Shown here piece after piece: positions 8,525 through 17,904 of a stretch of DNA of 52,483 bases. A model generated the notes under the pieces. It worked only from the letters and a program-made list of their open reading frames with translations, made no database searches and was not told where the DNA came from. The DNA lies in contig JAEZQD010000060.1 in assembly GCA_023413185.1 (NCBI GenBank), positions 1 to 52,483 of the forward strand, given 5' to 3'. A program made the translations under genes and the position numbers. The stretch's first letter is position 1; each line of letters starts with the position of its first letter. Source of the DNA: Bacillota bacterium (lineage in GTDB: Bacteria > Bacillota > Clostridia > Oscillospirales > Ruminococcaceae).

Positions 8525-9106
8525 ATGAGCTTAGTACCAATGGTAATAGAACAAACCAATCGAGGAGAACGTTCCTACGATATCTTCTCTCGATTACTCA
8601 ATGACCGTATAGTAATGCTGTCTGAAGAGGTGAACGACGTAACGGCAAGCCTTGTGGTTGCCCAGCTGCTGTACCTGGAAGGACAAGATCCCGATAAGGA
8701 TATTCATCTGTATATTAACAGCCCGGGCGGTTCCGTTACGTCGGGTATGGCGATTTATGACACGATGCAGTACATCAAGTGCGATGTATCTACCATCTGT
8801 GTCGGCATGGCCGCATCTATGGGTGCGTTCTTGCTTTCATCCGGCGCTAAGGGCAAGCGTTTCGCCCTGCCTAACAGCGAAATTATGATTCACCAGCCTT
8901 CCAGTGGCTTCCGCGGGCAGGTAACCGATATTAAGATTCACGCCGACCGACTGATTGCCATCAAGGCAAAGTTGAATAAACTGCTGAGCGAGCAGACCGG
9001 TCAGCCCCTTGATGTGATTGTGCAGGACACCGAGCGCGACAACTTTATGACTGCCGAAGAAGCGATGAAGTACGGATTGGTCGATAAGGTCATTACCTCC
9101 AGATAG
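8525..9106 (+). CDS. clpP: ATP-dependent Clp protease proteolytic subunit
   Basis: The 193-aa serine peptidase has a complete catalytic triad: Ser98 in GMAASMGAF, His123 in MIHQPS and Asp172 in TERDNF. The length is usual. It forms tetradecamers that degrade substrates fed by ClpX or ClpC. AGGAGA precedes the ATG. It lies between tig and clpX. No CtsR-type operator was seen upstream, so heat-shock control by CtsR is not supported here. Confidence 0.98.
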   Translation: MSLVPMVIEQTNRGERSYDIFSRLLNDRIVMLSEEVNDVTASLVVAQLLYLEGQDPDKDIHLYINSPGGSVTSGMAIYDTMQYIKCDVSTICVGMAASMGAFLLSSGAKGKRFALPNSEIMIHQPSSGFRGQVTDIKIHADRLIAIKAKLNKLLSEQTGQPLDVIVQDTERDNFMTAEEAMKYGLVDKVITSR

Positions 9107-9124
9107 TAAAACAATAAATGTAAG

Positions 9125-9150
9125 AGCAAAGTCGAACAGGCTTTGCTTTT
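9125..9150 (+). terminator. weak terminator-like hairpin after clpP
   Basis: AGCAAAG (9125-9131) pairs with CTTTGCT (9141-9147) around a 9-nt loop and is followed by a short T run. The stem is short, so read-through into clpX is likely. Confidence 0.5.
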
Positions 9151-9249
9151 GCATTACAATCGCGTCTGCTTAAGGCGTATGTTAGCTGCGTTGCGGCATA
9201 GGTGCAGACTGATGCATGCATGAGCGGCGGAATGAGATGAGGGTACAAT

Positions 9250-10563
9250 ATGGGCAAGGATGATAGCAAATCCATAAGATGTTCATTCTGCGGGAAACAG
9301 CAAAATGAGGTGGACCGGATTATTGCCGGTTCGGGTGTATATATATGCAACGAGTGTGTCGAGCTTTGTCAGAGCATCCTTACCGATAGTTCGCCGCTTT
9401 CCGGTTCGAGAACGGCTAAACAGAAAAGCGATAACAACGTTACGGTCCCTACCCCAGAAGAGATGAAGCGTTTTTTGGATGAATACGTAATCGGTCAAGA
9501 CAAGGCGAAGATTACACTTGCGGTTGCGGTGTATAACCACTACAAACGCATCTTTTACCACGGAACCAACGATGTTGAGCTGCAAAAAAGCAATGTGCTG
9601 CTGCTTGGTCCCACCGGCGTAGGTAAAACAATGCTGGCGCAGACACTCGCTAAGATTTTGGACGTTCCGTTTGCCATTGCGGATGCCACCACGCTGACCG
9701 AAGCGGGTTATGTGGGTGAGGACGTTGAGAATATTCTGTTGCGGCTCATTCAGGCAGCGGACTACGATATGGAAAAAGCCGAGCGTGGCATTATTTATAT
9801 CGATGAAATTGATAAGATTACCAGAAAGAGCGAGAATACCTCGATTACCCGCGATGTCAGCGGCGAAGGGGTTCAGCAGGCACTTTTAAAGATCTTAGAG
9901 GGAACGCTCTCCAACGTTCCCCCCCAGGGCGGCAGAAAACACCCGCAGCAGGAGTTTATTCAGATTAACACCGCAAACATTCTTTTTATCTGCGGCGGAG
10001 CATTTGACGGCATCGATAAGCTGATTGAAAAGCGCGTAGGAGTAAGCTCTCTTGGCTTTGGTGCACAGCTTAAAGAAAAGCGGGAGGTTGCGGCAGAGAA
10101 GCTGATGCAGCAGATAACCCCGCACGACCTAGTCAAATATGGACTGATTCCCGAGCTTGTGGGTCGTCTTCCCGTTATATCCGTTCTCGAAAACCTCGAT
10201 GAAGACATGCTGATTACCATCCTGCGCGAACCCAAGAACGCGTTGATTAAACAGTATGTCAAGCTGTTTGAGATGGATGGCGTTAAACTTGAGTTTGATG
10301 ATGAGGCGCTCAGAGCGATTGCACACCGTACCATCGAGCTAAAAACCGGTGCGCGCGGACTGCGCTCTATCATTGAATCGGCACTCTCCGATGTGATGTT
10401 CCATGTGCCGAGTGATACAACAATCGAGACAGTGATTATAACCAAGAACTGTATTATGGGAGACGAACCGCCCCAGTATATTCGCAACCCCGAAAAGCGC
10501 GCATCCAGTCTTATGCTCGCGGCAAAGCGTCCAAAGACACCCAGAAAGAGCTCGGTAAGCTAA
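9250..10563 (+). CDS. clpX: ATP-dependent Clp protease ATP-binding subunit ClpX
   Basis: The 437-aa AAA+ unfoldase has an N-terminal zinc-binding domain (Cys11, Cys14, Cys33, Cys36), Walker A GPTGVGKT (120-127), the pore loop GYVG (153-156) and Walker B IIYIDEID (181-188). The C-terminal small domain contains the conserved ELKTGARGLRSIIE sensor-2 region. It recognises tagged substrates and delivers them to ClpP, whose gene is immediately upstream. The usual length is about 420; here the C-terminus has a short basic extension. Confidence 0.98.
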   Translation: MGKDDSKSIRCSFCGKQQNEVDRIIAGSGVYICNECVELCQSILTDSSPLSGSRTAKQKSDNNVTVPTPEEMKRFLDEYVIGQDKAKITLAVAVYNHYKRIFYHGTNDVELQKSNVLLLGPTGVGKTMLAQTLAKILDVPFAIADATTLTEAGYVGEDVENILLRLIQAADYDMEKAERGIIYIDEIDKITRKSENTSITRDVSGEGVQQALLKILEGTLSNVPPQGGRKHPQQEFIQINTANILFICGGAFDGIDKLIEKRVGVSSLGFGAQLKEKREVAAEKLMQQITPHDLVKYGLIPELVGRLPVISVLENLDEDMLITILREPKNALIKQYVKLFEMDGVKLEFDDEALRAIAHRTIELKTGARGLRSIIESALSDVMFHVPSDTTIETVIITKNCIMGDEPPQYIRNPEKRASSLMLAAKRPKTPRKSSVS

Positions 10564-10583
10564 AAACAACACATACTGATTCG

Positions 10584-10624
10584 TGTAAAGTCGACATCAA
10601 CATGGTGTTGACTTTACATTTTGT
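10584..10624 (+). terminator. intrinsic terminator after clpX
   Basis: TGTAAAGTC (10584-10592) pairs with GACTTTACA (10610-10618), with extra pairing inside (CAACATGGTGTTG), and is followed by TTTTG. It ends the clpP-clpX unit before the separate lon promoter. Confidence 0.8.
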
Positions 10625-10725
10625 TCAAGCAAATCTTTATTTACGGATTGTTTGCTTCCGCATATAAGCATTAAGCTTGGGGTGAAGTGTTAATAATATT
10701 GAAAAGATTTGTTGTTATAAATTTG

Positions 10726-10754
10726 TTGAACTGACACGTGTTTTCTAATATAAT
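10726..10754 (+). promoter_or_regulatory. sigma-A type promoter of lon
   Basis: TTGAAC (10726-10731), a 17-bp spacer and a perfect TATAAT (10749-10754). The roughly 240 bp from the clpX terminator to the lon start contain no gene. They also hold a gapped inverted repeat (AAGCAAA 10627-10633 with TTTGCTT 10651-10657) upstream of the promoter, of unknown role. No CIRCE or CtsR box was seen. Confidence 0.65.
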
Positions 10755-10862
10755 GGGTTAAGAAGTGTACGTGTAAAATCATTTAATGTATTTTACTGGT
10801 ATGACGGATAATGACAATATATTAGAGTATTTGCTTTAGCCGGTAGAATGGAGGGAACCTTT

Positions 10863-13310
10863 ATGGATCAACAAGCTGCTCAGGTAAAAACTGCTAGGCT
10901 CCCCATGCTGGCACTAAGAGGTTTGGTAGTATATCCGAATATGGTTTTGCATTTTGATGTAGGCCGAAAAAAGTCGGTGCTTGCCTTAAACGAAGCAATG
11001 GGCAACAATCAGCTTGTTTTTTTGGTTACACAAAAGGACATCCGCGAAGACGAACCCAAGGACTACGACCTGTATTCTGTCGGTGTTGTTGCTGAGGTGC
11101 GACAGATACTTAAGATGCCCGGCGACAGCCTCCGCGTCCTGGTCGAAGGTCTTTACCGCGCGAAGCTGGTCGATATATTGCAAGAAGACCCCTTTATGTC
11201 TGCTATGGTAGAGGAATTGCCACTTAAAACAATCCGAACAAAAAATCAAAAGGATACTGCAGAGGCACTGATGCGCACGGTGAAGGATCTTTTTGAGGAG
11301 TACTCCTACCTAACACCACAGATGCCGAAGGATTATATGCTCAACGTCATGGCGAGCGAGGACCCCGTATATCTATGTGAATACATATCGGGTAACCTGA
11401 TGCTCAAGACGGGTGACAAGCAGCGTATCCTCGAAGAGAGCGCCCCCATTCGCCGCCTAGAACTGTTGGTTCAGATTCTGGAGGACGAAAACAGTGTGTT
11501 ATCCATTGAGAAGGATCTGTATGACAAGGTAAAACAGCAGGTAGATAAAAACCAGCGTGAGTACTTTTTGCGCGAACAGATGAAGGTCATCTCCAGCGAG
11601 CTTGGGGAAGGCGACAGCGTGCAGGAAGAAGCGATGGAGTATTTTGACCGCATCGAGCGTTTGCACCTGCCCAAAGAAGCGGCGGAAAAGCTGACCAAAG
11701 AGGCGGAACGCTTGTTCAAGATGCCGTACAACTCGCAGGAAGCGAGTGTAATTCGCAACTATCTTGACACCTGCCTTGACCTACCTTGGAATAAAGAGAC
11801 CAAAGACAAGATTGATATTGCCAAGGCAAAGCGCATTCTTGACCGCGACCATTATGGTCTATCGAAGGTGAAAGAGCGCATCTTGGAGCTTCTTGCGGTT
11901 CGCAAGCTTGCACCCGATATCACGGGGCAGATAATCTGTCTGGTGGGTCCTCCTGGAGTGGGTAAAACTTCGATTGCCCGTTCTGTGGCGGCAGCACTTG
12001 GCAGGAAATACGCGCGTATCTCGCTGGGCGGTGTTCGCGACGAGTCGGATATTCGCGGTCACAGAAAGACCTATGTGGGTGCGATGCCCGGACGTATCAT
12101 CGATGCGCTAAGCCGTGCGGGAAGCAAAAACGCGTTGATACTGCTGGACGAAGTGGATAAACTCAGCCACGACTTTAGGGGAGACCCCGCGTCCGCACTG
12201 CTTGAGGTTCTTGATTCCGAGCAAAACAAGGCGTTTCGCGACCATTACATAGAGCTTGCGTTTGATATCAGCAACATCTTGTTTATTACTACCGCTAACG
12301 ATAAAAGCGAGATACCGGCGCCGCTGCTTGACCGAATGGAGCTCATTGAGCTTTCGAGCTACACGCGGGAGGAAAAGTTCCACATCGCGCGCAACCATCT
12401 GGCTCCAAAGCAGGTAAAGCGCAACGGGTTGTCTGCAAAAAGCATTAAGATTGCAGACAGCGCGCTGTATTCGGTTATCGATTATTATACCCGTGAAGCG
12501 GGTGTGCGCAAGCTGGAGCGAGCGGTCTCATCACTGTGCAGAAAAACAGCAAAGCTGATTGTAGAAGGCTCTCAGACGAAGGTTGTGATTTCCGAAGCCA
12601 ACATCGGCGAGTTTTTGGGTCCGCGTAAGTTCCGCCCCGACGATATCTTAAAAAAGAACGAAATCGGCGTAGTTACCGGTCTTGCATGGACCAGCGTTGG
12701 CGGAGAGATTATGATGATCGAGGTCAACGTGGTAAAGGGCACCGGCAAGATTCAGCTCACTGGTTCTTTGGGCGACGTAATGAAGGAATCGGCAAACATA
12801 GCGGTGAGCTATATTCGCAGTAAGGCGGATAAGCTAAAGATCGACGAGGATTTCTATAAAGACCGCGATATTCACATCCATGCCCCGGAGGGAGCCGTTC
12901 CAAAGGATGGACCGTCTGCAGGTGTTACCATGGTTACGGCATTGGTGTCGGCTCTGACCGGAATCCCGGTTAAGCGCGAGGTGGCAATGACGGGAGAGGT
13001 TACCCTGCGCGGTCGTGTTTTACCCATTGGCGGGCTGAAGGAGAAGACGATGGCGGCCTACCGTGCCGGTGTCAAAACGGTAATCATTCCTGAGGATAAT
13101 CGTGCTGACCTTGAAGAGATTGATGAAACGGTTAGGCAGGCGCTCACCTTTGTGTTAGCCGATGATGTGGATAACGTGCTCAAGACCGCGCTGTTGTTTT
13201 GCACCGATGAATGCGTGGATGCCCGGTTGAAGGACGCAGTGGTACATAATGGCGTTGAACTGAGCAAAAAGATAACCGGTAGCATCGACCCTACAATTAT
13301 ACCGCAATAG
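10863..13310 (+). CDS. lon: ATP-dependent protease Lon (LonA)
   Basis: The 815-aa LonA protease has an N-terminal substrate-binding domain (from LPMLALRGLVVYP), Walker A GPPGVGKT (about 362-369), Walker B LLDEVD (427-432) and a C-terminal peptidase domain. The catalytic dyad is Ser685 in KDGPSAGVT and Lys726 in GGLKEKTMAA. An in-frame ATG exists at 10848, but GGAGGG (10850-10855) lies between it and ATG 10863, so the later start is right. The gene has its own promoter. It degrades misfolded and regulatory proteins, complementing the ClpXP genes upstream. Confidence 0.97.
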   Translation: MDQQAAQVKTARLPMLALRGLVVYPNMVLHFDVGRKKSVLALNEAMGNNQLVFLVTQKDIREDEPKDYDLYSVGVVAEVRQILKMPGDSLRVLVEGLYRAKLVDILQEDPFMSAMVEELPLKTIRTKNQKDTAEALMRTVKDLFEEYSYLTPQMPKDYMLNVMASEDPVYLCEYISGNLMLKTGDKQRILEESAPIRRLELLVQILEDENSVLSIEKDLYDKVKQQVDKNQREYFLREQMKVISSELGEGDSVQEEAMEYFDRIERLHLPKEAAEKLTKEAERLFKMPYNSQEASVIRNYLDTCLDLPWNKETKDKIDIAKAKRILDRDHYGLSKVKERILELLAVRKLAPDITGQIICLVGPPGVGKTSIARSVAAALGRKYARISLGGVRDESDIRGHRKTYVGAMPGRIIDALSRAGSKNALILLDEVDKLSHDFRGDPASALLEVLDSEQNKAFRDHYIELAFDISNILFITTANDKSEIPAPLLDRMELIELSSYTREEKFHIARNHLAPKQVKRNGLSAKSIKIADSALYSVIDYYTREAGVRKLERAVSSLCRKTAKLIVEGSQTKVVISEANIGEFLGPRKFRPDDILKKNEIGVVTGLAWTSVGGEIMMIEVNVVKGTGKIQLTGSLGDVMKESANIAVSYIRSKADKLKIDEDFYKDRDIHIHAPEGAVPKDGPSAGVTMVTALVSALTGIPVKREVAMTGEVTLRGRVLPIGGLKEKTMAAYRAGVKTVIIPEDNRADLEEIDETVRQALTFVLADDVDNVLKTALLFCTDECVDARLKDAVVHNGVELSKKITGSIDPTIIPQ

Positions 13311-13343
13311 CGAACAGAAATGGCGTACTTAAATACACAATTG

Positions 13344-13368
13344 GCAGTCACGTTTATGGCGTGACTGC
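13344..13368 (+). terminator. hairpin downstream of lon
   Basis: A perfect 9-bp stem (GCAGTCACG 13344-13352 with CGTGACTGC 13360-13368), flanked by further partial pairing (ACA and TGT). The following sequence is only modestly T-rich, so efficiency is uncertain. Confidence 0.5.
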
Positions 13369-13454
13369 TGTGTTGTATAAAGGATATACTATCGAATGCG
13401 TGACCGTTTCTTTTTTTAATATACTACAAGAACGAAAGGAAAGTGAGAGGGAAG

Positions 13455-14054
13455 ATGAATTTCAACAACGCGGTGTTCGAGGCATCCTATGGGCTTTCCT
13501 CCCAATTGCCTAGCGATGTCGGCTTGGAGATTGCCTTTTCCGGCCGTTCCAACGTAGGCAAATCCTCGCTGATTAACAAGTTGTTAAACCGCAAATCGCT
13601 TGCGAGAGTAAGCTCTATGCCGGGCAAAACCGCTACAATCAACTTTTATAAGCTTGCCGAGGATGTGCGCTTGGTTGACCTGCCGGGGTACGGGTATGCA
13701 AAGGTTTCAAAGTCCGAGAAGCGCCGTTGGCAGGAGCTGATTGGCTCCTATTATTCTCAAGGCAGAAATCTGGCACTTGTTTTTCAGCTAATCGATATGC
13801 GGCATCCGCCCTCTGCAGATGACCAGAGTATGATTGCGACACTTGTTGAACAGGAGATTCCGTTTGTTATTGTGCTGACCAAGTGCGACAAGCTGTCTGC
13901 AAAACAGCGCAAGGAGCGCACGGAAGGGTTCTTAAACGAGATTCCCTATGCCGACGAGATTACAATGATCCCATTTTCGTCGATGACAGGGGAAGGCGCG
14001 CAGACGATTCGAGAGATTATTGATGAAGTAACCGAGCCGGAAGCGGCGGAATAG
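13455..14054 (+). CDS. ysxC: ribosome biogenesis GTP-binding protein YsxC/EngB
   Basis: The 199-aa small GTPase has P-loop GRSNVGKSS, G3 DLPGYGYAKV, G4 TKCDKL and the SSMTGEG G5 region. YsxC/EngB is needed for late assembly of the 50S subunit. The frame opens at a GTG (13443), but GAGGG lies between that codon and ATG 13455, which gives the family-typical N-terminus MNFNNAVFEASYG. It follows lon, as is common in Firmicutes. Confidence 0.96.
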   Translation: MNFNNAVFEASYGLSSQLPSDVGLEIAFSGRSNVGKSSLINKLLNRKSLARVSSMPGKTATINFYKLAEDVRLVDLPGYGYAKVSKSEKRRWQELIGSYYSQGRNLALVFQLIDMRHPPSADDQSMIATLVEQEIPFVIVLTKCDKLSAKQRKERTEGFLNEIPYADEITMIPFSSMTGEGAQTIREIIDEVTEPEAAE

Positions 14055-14098
14055 AATATTACGATAGCCTCACCCGAGGTACAAAGGGGGAGACGCGT

Positions 14099-15391
14099 AT
14101 GTTCTGGCCGAATCTAACACATAATCAATATGGGCATATAACGATCGGCGGTGTTGACTGTGCTGCGCTGTGTGGGCAATACGGTACACCGCTGTATGTT
14201 ATGGATGAAAATGCGATAAAACGCCGATGCCGTGAGTTTTTAAGCGCAATGAAGCATTGCTTTGCGGATGGACGGGTTGCCTATGCCTGTAAGGCGTTTT
14301 GCTGCAAGGAGCTCTGCCGCATCGCAAGCAGTGAAGGTCTATACCTTGACATTGTGTCCTCCGGCGAGCTGCATACCGCGCTTGCTGCGGATTTTCCGCC
14401 CAACCGCATGATTCTACATGGATACAACAAACCGACTGAAACACTGGTCGAGGCGCTCAAGTATGGCGTTGGACGAATTGTTGTTGATTCGTTTGAGGAA
14501 CTCCAACTGCTTAATCAGCTAACCGAAGTAAAACAAACTGGGGCTGATATCCTGTTGAGAATAACTCCCGGCGTTGATGCGCATACCCACAAGGCGGTTT
14601 TAACGGGAGCGGAGGACTCTAAGTTTGGCTTCTCCCTGTTAAACGGCGACGCATTGAAGGCTGTTAATGCTGCACTAGATAGCCCCGGCATCAACCTTCA
14701 TGGGTTACATTGCCATATCGGTTCGCAGATACAGGATACCGCTCCGTTTGAGATTGCAGCACAGCGCATGGCGGACTTTCTGCTTGAGGTTTACCTTGTG
14801 TCGGGTACAATGCTGCCGGAACTGAATCTGGGCGGAGGCTACGCAATCCCTTATTGCGAAGAGGATGTCGTCCCCCAACCTGAGGAGTATATCCTGCGTA
14901 TGTCTGACGTGCTGAATCGTTCATGCAATAAGAACGGGCTGCAAATGCCATCCGTAACGATAGAACCCGGGCGCTCGATTGTCGGACCTTGCGGTATTAC
15001 GTTATACCGAGCAGGCTGCATTAAGAAGATGACAAACGGTCGCATCTATGTTGCAGTGGATGGAGGAATGACCGACAACCCTCGCTATGCGCTGTATCGT
15101 GCGCGTTATACAGCGGAGGTCGCTAATCGGATGAACGAGCCGAAGGTCTTGTCGGTTACCCTATCGGGACGCTGCTGCGAAAGCGGAGACCTGCTTGGCG
15201 AGTCAATCCCCCTGCAGCAGGTTGCAGCGGGTGACATCATAGCCGTGCTTTGCACCGGCGCATACAACTTTTCAATGGCGTCCTCCTACAATCGCCTGCC
15301 GCGACCTGCCGTAGTTATGTTAGAAGACGGACGTGCACGCTTGGTTGTGGCGAGACAACGCATAGAAGACATGCTGTGTGGCGATACTTGA
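14099..15391 (+). CDS. lysA: diaminopimelate decarboxylase
   Basis: The 430-aa PLP enzyme carries out the last step of lysine synthesis, decarboxylating meso-diaminopimelate. The PLP lysine is Lys65 in YACKAFCCK. HCHIGSQI, GGGYAIPY and EPGRSIVG are the expected PLP/substrate motifs, and SGRCCESGD carries the active-site Cys of the partner subunit. AAGGGGGAG precedes the ATG. It lies far from the asd-dapA-dapB operon at 41-45 kb and has no lysine riboswitch in its 44-bp upstream gap. Confidence 0.96.
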   Translation: MFWPNLTHNQYGHITIGGVDCAALCGQYGTPLYVMDENAIKRRCREFLSAMKHCFADGRVAYACKAFCCKELCRIASSEGLYLDIVSSGELHTALAADFPPNRMILHGYNKPTETLVEALKYGVGRIVVDSFEELQLLNQLTEVKQTGADILLRITPGVDAHTHKAVLTGAEDSKFGFSLLNGDALKAVNAALDSPGINLHGLHCHIGSQIQDTAPFEIAAQRMADFLLEVYLVSGTMLPELNLGGGYAIPYCEEDVVPQPEEYILRMSDVLNRSCNKNGLQMPSVTIEPGRSIVGPCGITLYRAGCIKKMTNGRIYVAVDGGMTDNPRYALYRARYTAEVANRMNEPKVLSVTLSGRCCESGDLLGESIPLQQVAAGDIIAVLCTGAYNFSMASSYNRLPRPAVVMLEDGRARLVVARQRIEDMLCGDT

Positions 15392-15456
15392 TTTTTGAAT
15401 CAATTTGCCGCTCGCCGGTCGCTTATCCAGTATTTACTTTCACAATTCAGTGTGTT

Positions 15457-15501
15457 ACTATTAGTGATAGTAGGACATACCCGATGTGCGCGATACACGG
15501 G
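15457..15501 (+). repeat. two small dyads upstream of the TrpR/YerC-type gene
   Basis: ACTAT-N5-ATAGT (15457-15471) and CCCG...TGT...ACA...CGGG (15480-15501) lie in the 176-bp gap between lysA and the following regulator gene. They could be operator sites for that regulator or simple RNA hairpins; the sequence does not decide this. Confidence 0.35.
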
Positions 15502-15567
15502 CATTAATAATATATTCATCAAAAGATTCTATGCGTTGTGTGTAGGAGAGAAAGGCTTGATATTATT

Positions 15568-15864
15568 ATGAATAACAAGTTGCAGGACCCCAATATTCAG
15601 TATCTGTTTAAGGCAATATTAAAGCTAGAGACCATTGAAGAATGCTATAGCTTTTTTGAGGATTTGTGCACCGTTCCCGAACTCAAAGCATTATCGCAAC
15701 GCATACAGGTAGCAAAGATGCTGAGTGACAAGCACGTTTACAGCGACATTGTTAACGCTACCGGCGCAAGCACCGCAACAATAAGCAGGGTGAACCGTTC
15801 CTTGAATTATGGTTGTGACGGTTATAGCATTGTATTTAAAAGGCTGGAACAGGAAGAAAAATGA
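15568..15864 (+). CDS. TrpR/YerC-family transcriptional regulator
   Basis: The 98-aa protein matches the TrpR-like YerC/YecD family: an N-terminal helical part (LQDPNIQYLFKAILKLETIEECYSFFEDLCT) and a helix-turn-helix (YSDIVNATGASTATISRVNRSLNYG). The family resembles the tryptophan repressor, but its effector and targets are generally not known. ATG 15568 is chosen over a GTG at 15538, as it gives the standard N-terminus; the AAAGG ribosome binding site is rather distant. The stop overlaps the next start (ATGA). Two dyads lie upstream. Confidence 0.85.
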   Translation: MNNKLQDPNIQYLFKAILKLETIEECYSFFEDLCTVPELKALSQRIQVAKMLSDKHVYSDIVNATGASTATISRVNRSLNYGCDGYSIVFKRLEQEEK

Positions 15865-16610
15865 GCGGATATCACATCTTTGCAAAATACTATGACCAAC
15901 TGACACAGAATGTAGATTACGAAAAGCGCGCCGCTTATTTTGACTTGCTGCTCAAGCGTCACGGAAACGGCGGTAAACTACTGCTTGATCTTGCGTGTGG
16001 CACAGGGAGCCTGTCCGTATTACTTGCACAACGCGGTCATGACGTGATTGGTGTGGATGGCTCGTATGAGATGCTAAGCCACGCAATAGAAAAAACACCC
16101 GAACACCTAGGTGTGCAATACTTATGCCAGCAGATGCAGAGTATTGATATGTACGGTACGATTGATGCTTGCATCTGTGCGCTCGATAGCATCAACCATA
16201 TCACGTCAGAAAAGACACTTCTGCGCTGTTTTGAACGAGTTGCATTGTTTTTAGACCCCGCAGGGGTATTCATTTTTGACGCAAATACGCTGTATAAGCA
16301 CGCGCAGGTATTAGCCGAAAACACCTTTGTGTATGACTGCGAGGGTGTCTACTGTGTATGGCAAAATGCCTACGATCAGTCAAGCCGGACAACGACGATA
16401 CGGCTTGACTTTTTTGAGTGCTTAAAATCAGGTGATTACCGCCGAAGTACCGAGCAGTTTAATGAACGTGTCTATTCTTTGGACGAGCTTACAAGCCTAC
16501 TTAACATGGCGGGACTTTGTGTTACCGATTGTTATGGCGACGATACACTCGACCCTGTGCGGGAGAACAGCGAGCGGATGATTGTGGTGTGCAAGAAGTC
16601 TGCGGATTAG
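15861..16610 (+). CDS. class I SAM-dependent methyltransferase
   Basis: This 249-aa protein has the Rossmann SAM-binding motif I LLDLACGTGSLSVLLAQRG (about 35-53), then the acidic motif II GVDGSYEML and a motif near CALDSINHI. It belongs to the general methyltransferase superfamily (pfam 13649-like). The substrate is unknown. It overlaps the YerC-type gene by 4 bp (ATGA), so the two are co-expressed and may be functionally linked. It ends 45 bp before hslO. Confidence 0.85.
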   Translation: MSGYHIFAKYYDQLTQNVDYEKRAAYFDLLLKRHGNGGKLLLDLACGTGSLSVLLAQRGHDVIGVDGSYEMLSHAIEKTPEHLGVQYLCQQMQSIDMYGTIDACICALDSINHITSEKTLLRCFERVALFLDPAGVFIFDANTLYKHAQVLAENTFVYDCEGVYCVWQNAYDQSSRTTTIRLDFFECLKSGDYRRSTEQFNERVYSLDELTSLLNMAGLCVTDCYGDDTLDPVRENSERMIVVCKKSAD

Positions 16611-16655
16611 GAATTGTTTTTACTGTTTAAAAAAGAAGCAGAAAGGAAATCACAT

Positions 16656-17534
16656 ATGGCAAAATTGGTTTGCGCTATCGCTGCCGACGGCAGTGCGGTA
16701 GCGTATGCAATAGACAGCACGGACATTGTTTCGCATGCTGAACAGATTCACTCCACATCGGCGGTTGTAACCGCAGCACTTGGCAGACTGCTGACCGCCG
16801 GCGCAATGATGGGCTCAATGCTCAAGGGCGAGGATAGTTCTCTTACCCTGCGTTTGAAGGGAGACGGTCCTACCGGCTCAATTATAGCGGTCTCGGATAG
16901 TCGGGGTAACGTGCGCGGATATGTGGGAAACCCTGTTGTCGAGCTGCCACTCAACGACAAAGGAAAGCTGGATGTTTCGGGAGCGGTGGGCAGAAACGGC
17001 ACGCTTTATGTAATAAAGGATCTCGGGCTCAAAGAGCCTTATGTCGGACAGGTTCCGATTATCTCGGGTGAGGTTGCCGAGGATATTACCGGGTACTACG
17101 CCGCAAGTGAACAGACTCCGACGGTTTGCGCCCTTGGGGTGCTTGTAAATCCTGACTTAACGGTAAAAGCCGCCGGCGGGTTTATTGTTCAGCTGCTGCC
17201 GGGCGCGGACGAAAACTGCATTACCGTACTGGAGCAAAATCTGGAAGGGCTTGATTCTGTAACAAGCATGCTGATTAACGGCATTACACCAGAGGATATC
17301 TGCAACCGCGTTTTGGCTGGGTTTGATCCAGAGATATTGAACACTTCAGAACTGTGCTATCGCTGCACATGCAGTAAAGATCGGTATGAAAAGGCGCTTG
17401 CCGCCATAGGCAGGGAAGAGCTAACCGAGATGATTGAGCAGGATAAGCAGGCCCAAATAGTCTGCCATTTTTGCAATAAGAAGTATCTGTTTACCGAGCA
17501 GGAACTTACGGATATACTTGTTGCCGGGCAGTAG
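16656..17534 (+). CDS. hslO: redox-regulated chaperone Hsp33
   Basis: The 292-aa product is Hsp33, a holdase activated by oxidation of a zinc-bound cysteine cluster. The C-terminal CYRCTCSKDRY and VCHFCNKKY supply CxC and CxxC ligands. The N-terminal domain begins MAKLVCAIAADGSAVAYAID. An in-frame TTG at 16614 would add 14 residues without a ribosome binding site. ATG 16656 is preceded by AAAGGAAA. It ends at a bidirectional terminator facing an ArsR gene. Confidence 0.95.
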   Translation: MAKLVCAIAADGSAVAYAIDSTDIVSHAEQIHSTSAVVTAALGRLLTAGAMMGSMLKGEDSSLTLRLKGDGPTGSIIAVSDSRGNVRGYVGNPVVELPLNDKGKLDVSGAVGRNGTLYVIKDLGLKEPYVGQVPIISGEVAEDITGYYAASEQTPTVCALGVLVNPDLTVKAAGGFIVQLLPGADENCITVLEQNLEGLDSVTSMLINGITPEDICNRVLAGFDPEILNTSELCYRCTCSKDRYEKALAAIGREELTEMIEQDKQAQIVCHFCNKKYLFTEQELTDILVAGQ

Positions 17535-17547
17535 AAGAGGTTAGAAA

Positions 17548-17578
17548 AAACAACGGGGCTGTGTAAGCTCCGTTGTTT
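17548..17578. terminator. bidirectional terminator between hslO and arsR-type gene
   Basis: AAACAACGGGGCT (17548-17560) pairs with AGCTCCGTTGTTT (17566-17578). Reading the minus strand, it is followed by a run of seven T, and on the plus strand it ends in TTT. It serves both converging genes. Confidence 0.85.
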
Positions 17579-17582
17579 CATA

Positions 17583-17861
17583 TCAATATTTTTCGTTATA
17601 GATGTAGCTTAGCACCTCGTGCACCCGAACCCATTCCTCATGGTTTAGCGAGTAATACCGCCAAAGGCCGGATTTTCGGCATACCACAAGATCGAGCTTT
17701 TGCAGAACTTTCATGTGGTGCGATAGAGTAGGCTGCGTGATGTCCAACTCAATCAAGATGTCGTTTGCGCATTTTTCACCGTAGGATAGGATGTCAACAA
17801 TCTTGAGTCGGTTTGGGTCGGAAAGCGCCTTCAGTGTCGCACCCAACACCTTGTAGGGCAT
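17583..17861 (-). CDS. ArsR-family transcriptional regulator
   Basis: The 92-aa winged-helix regulator begins MPYKVLGATLKALSDPNRL, the canonical ArsR N-terminal helix. Its recognition helix region is DITQPTLSHHMKVLQKLDLV. Only one Cys (GEKCAND) lies in the usual metal-sensing helix, so the ELCVCDL thiol pair is missing and metal sensing is uncertain. A longer form from 17873 is possible, but AAAGGA abuts that codon. No partner gene (efflux, reductase) is adjacent, so its target is probably elsewhere or itself. Confidence 0.85.
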   Translation of the reverse strand: MPYKVLGATLKALSDPNRLKIVDILSYGEKCANDILIELDITQPTLSHHMKVLQKLDLVVCRKSGLWRYYSLNHEEWVRVHEVLSYIYNEKY

Positions 17862-17904
17862 AGTTTTGACCATCCTTTGTTAATTCATTCGCAATTTTAA
17901 CCTA

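Noticed and set aside
10625..10862. CtsR or CIRCE heat-shock operator upstream of lon
   Set aside because: I looked for tandem GGTCAAA and for the CIRCE inverted repeat and found neither; the inverted repeat present (AAGCAAA/TTTGCTT) does not match.
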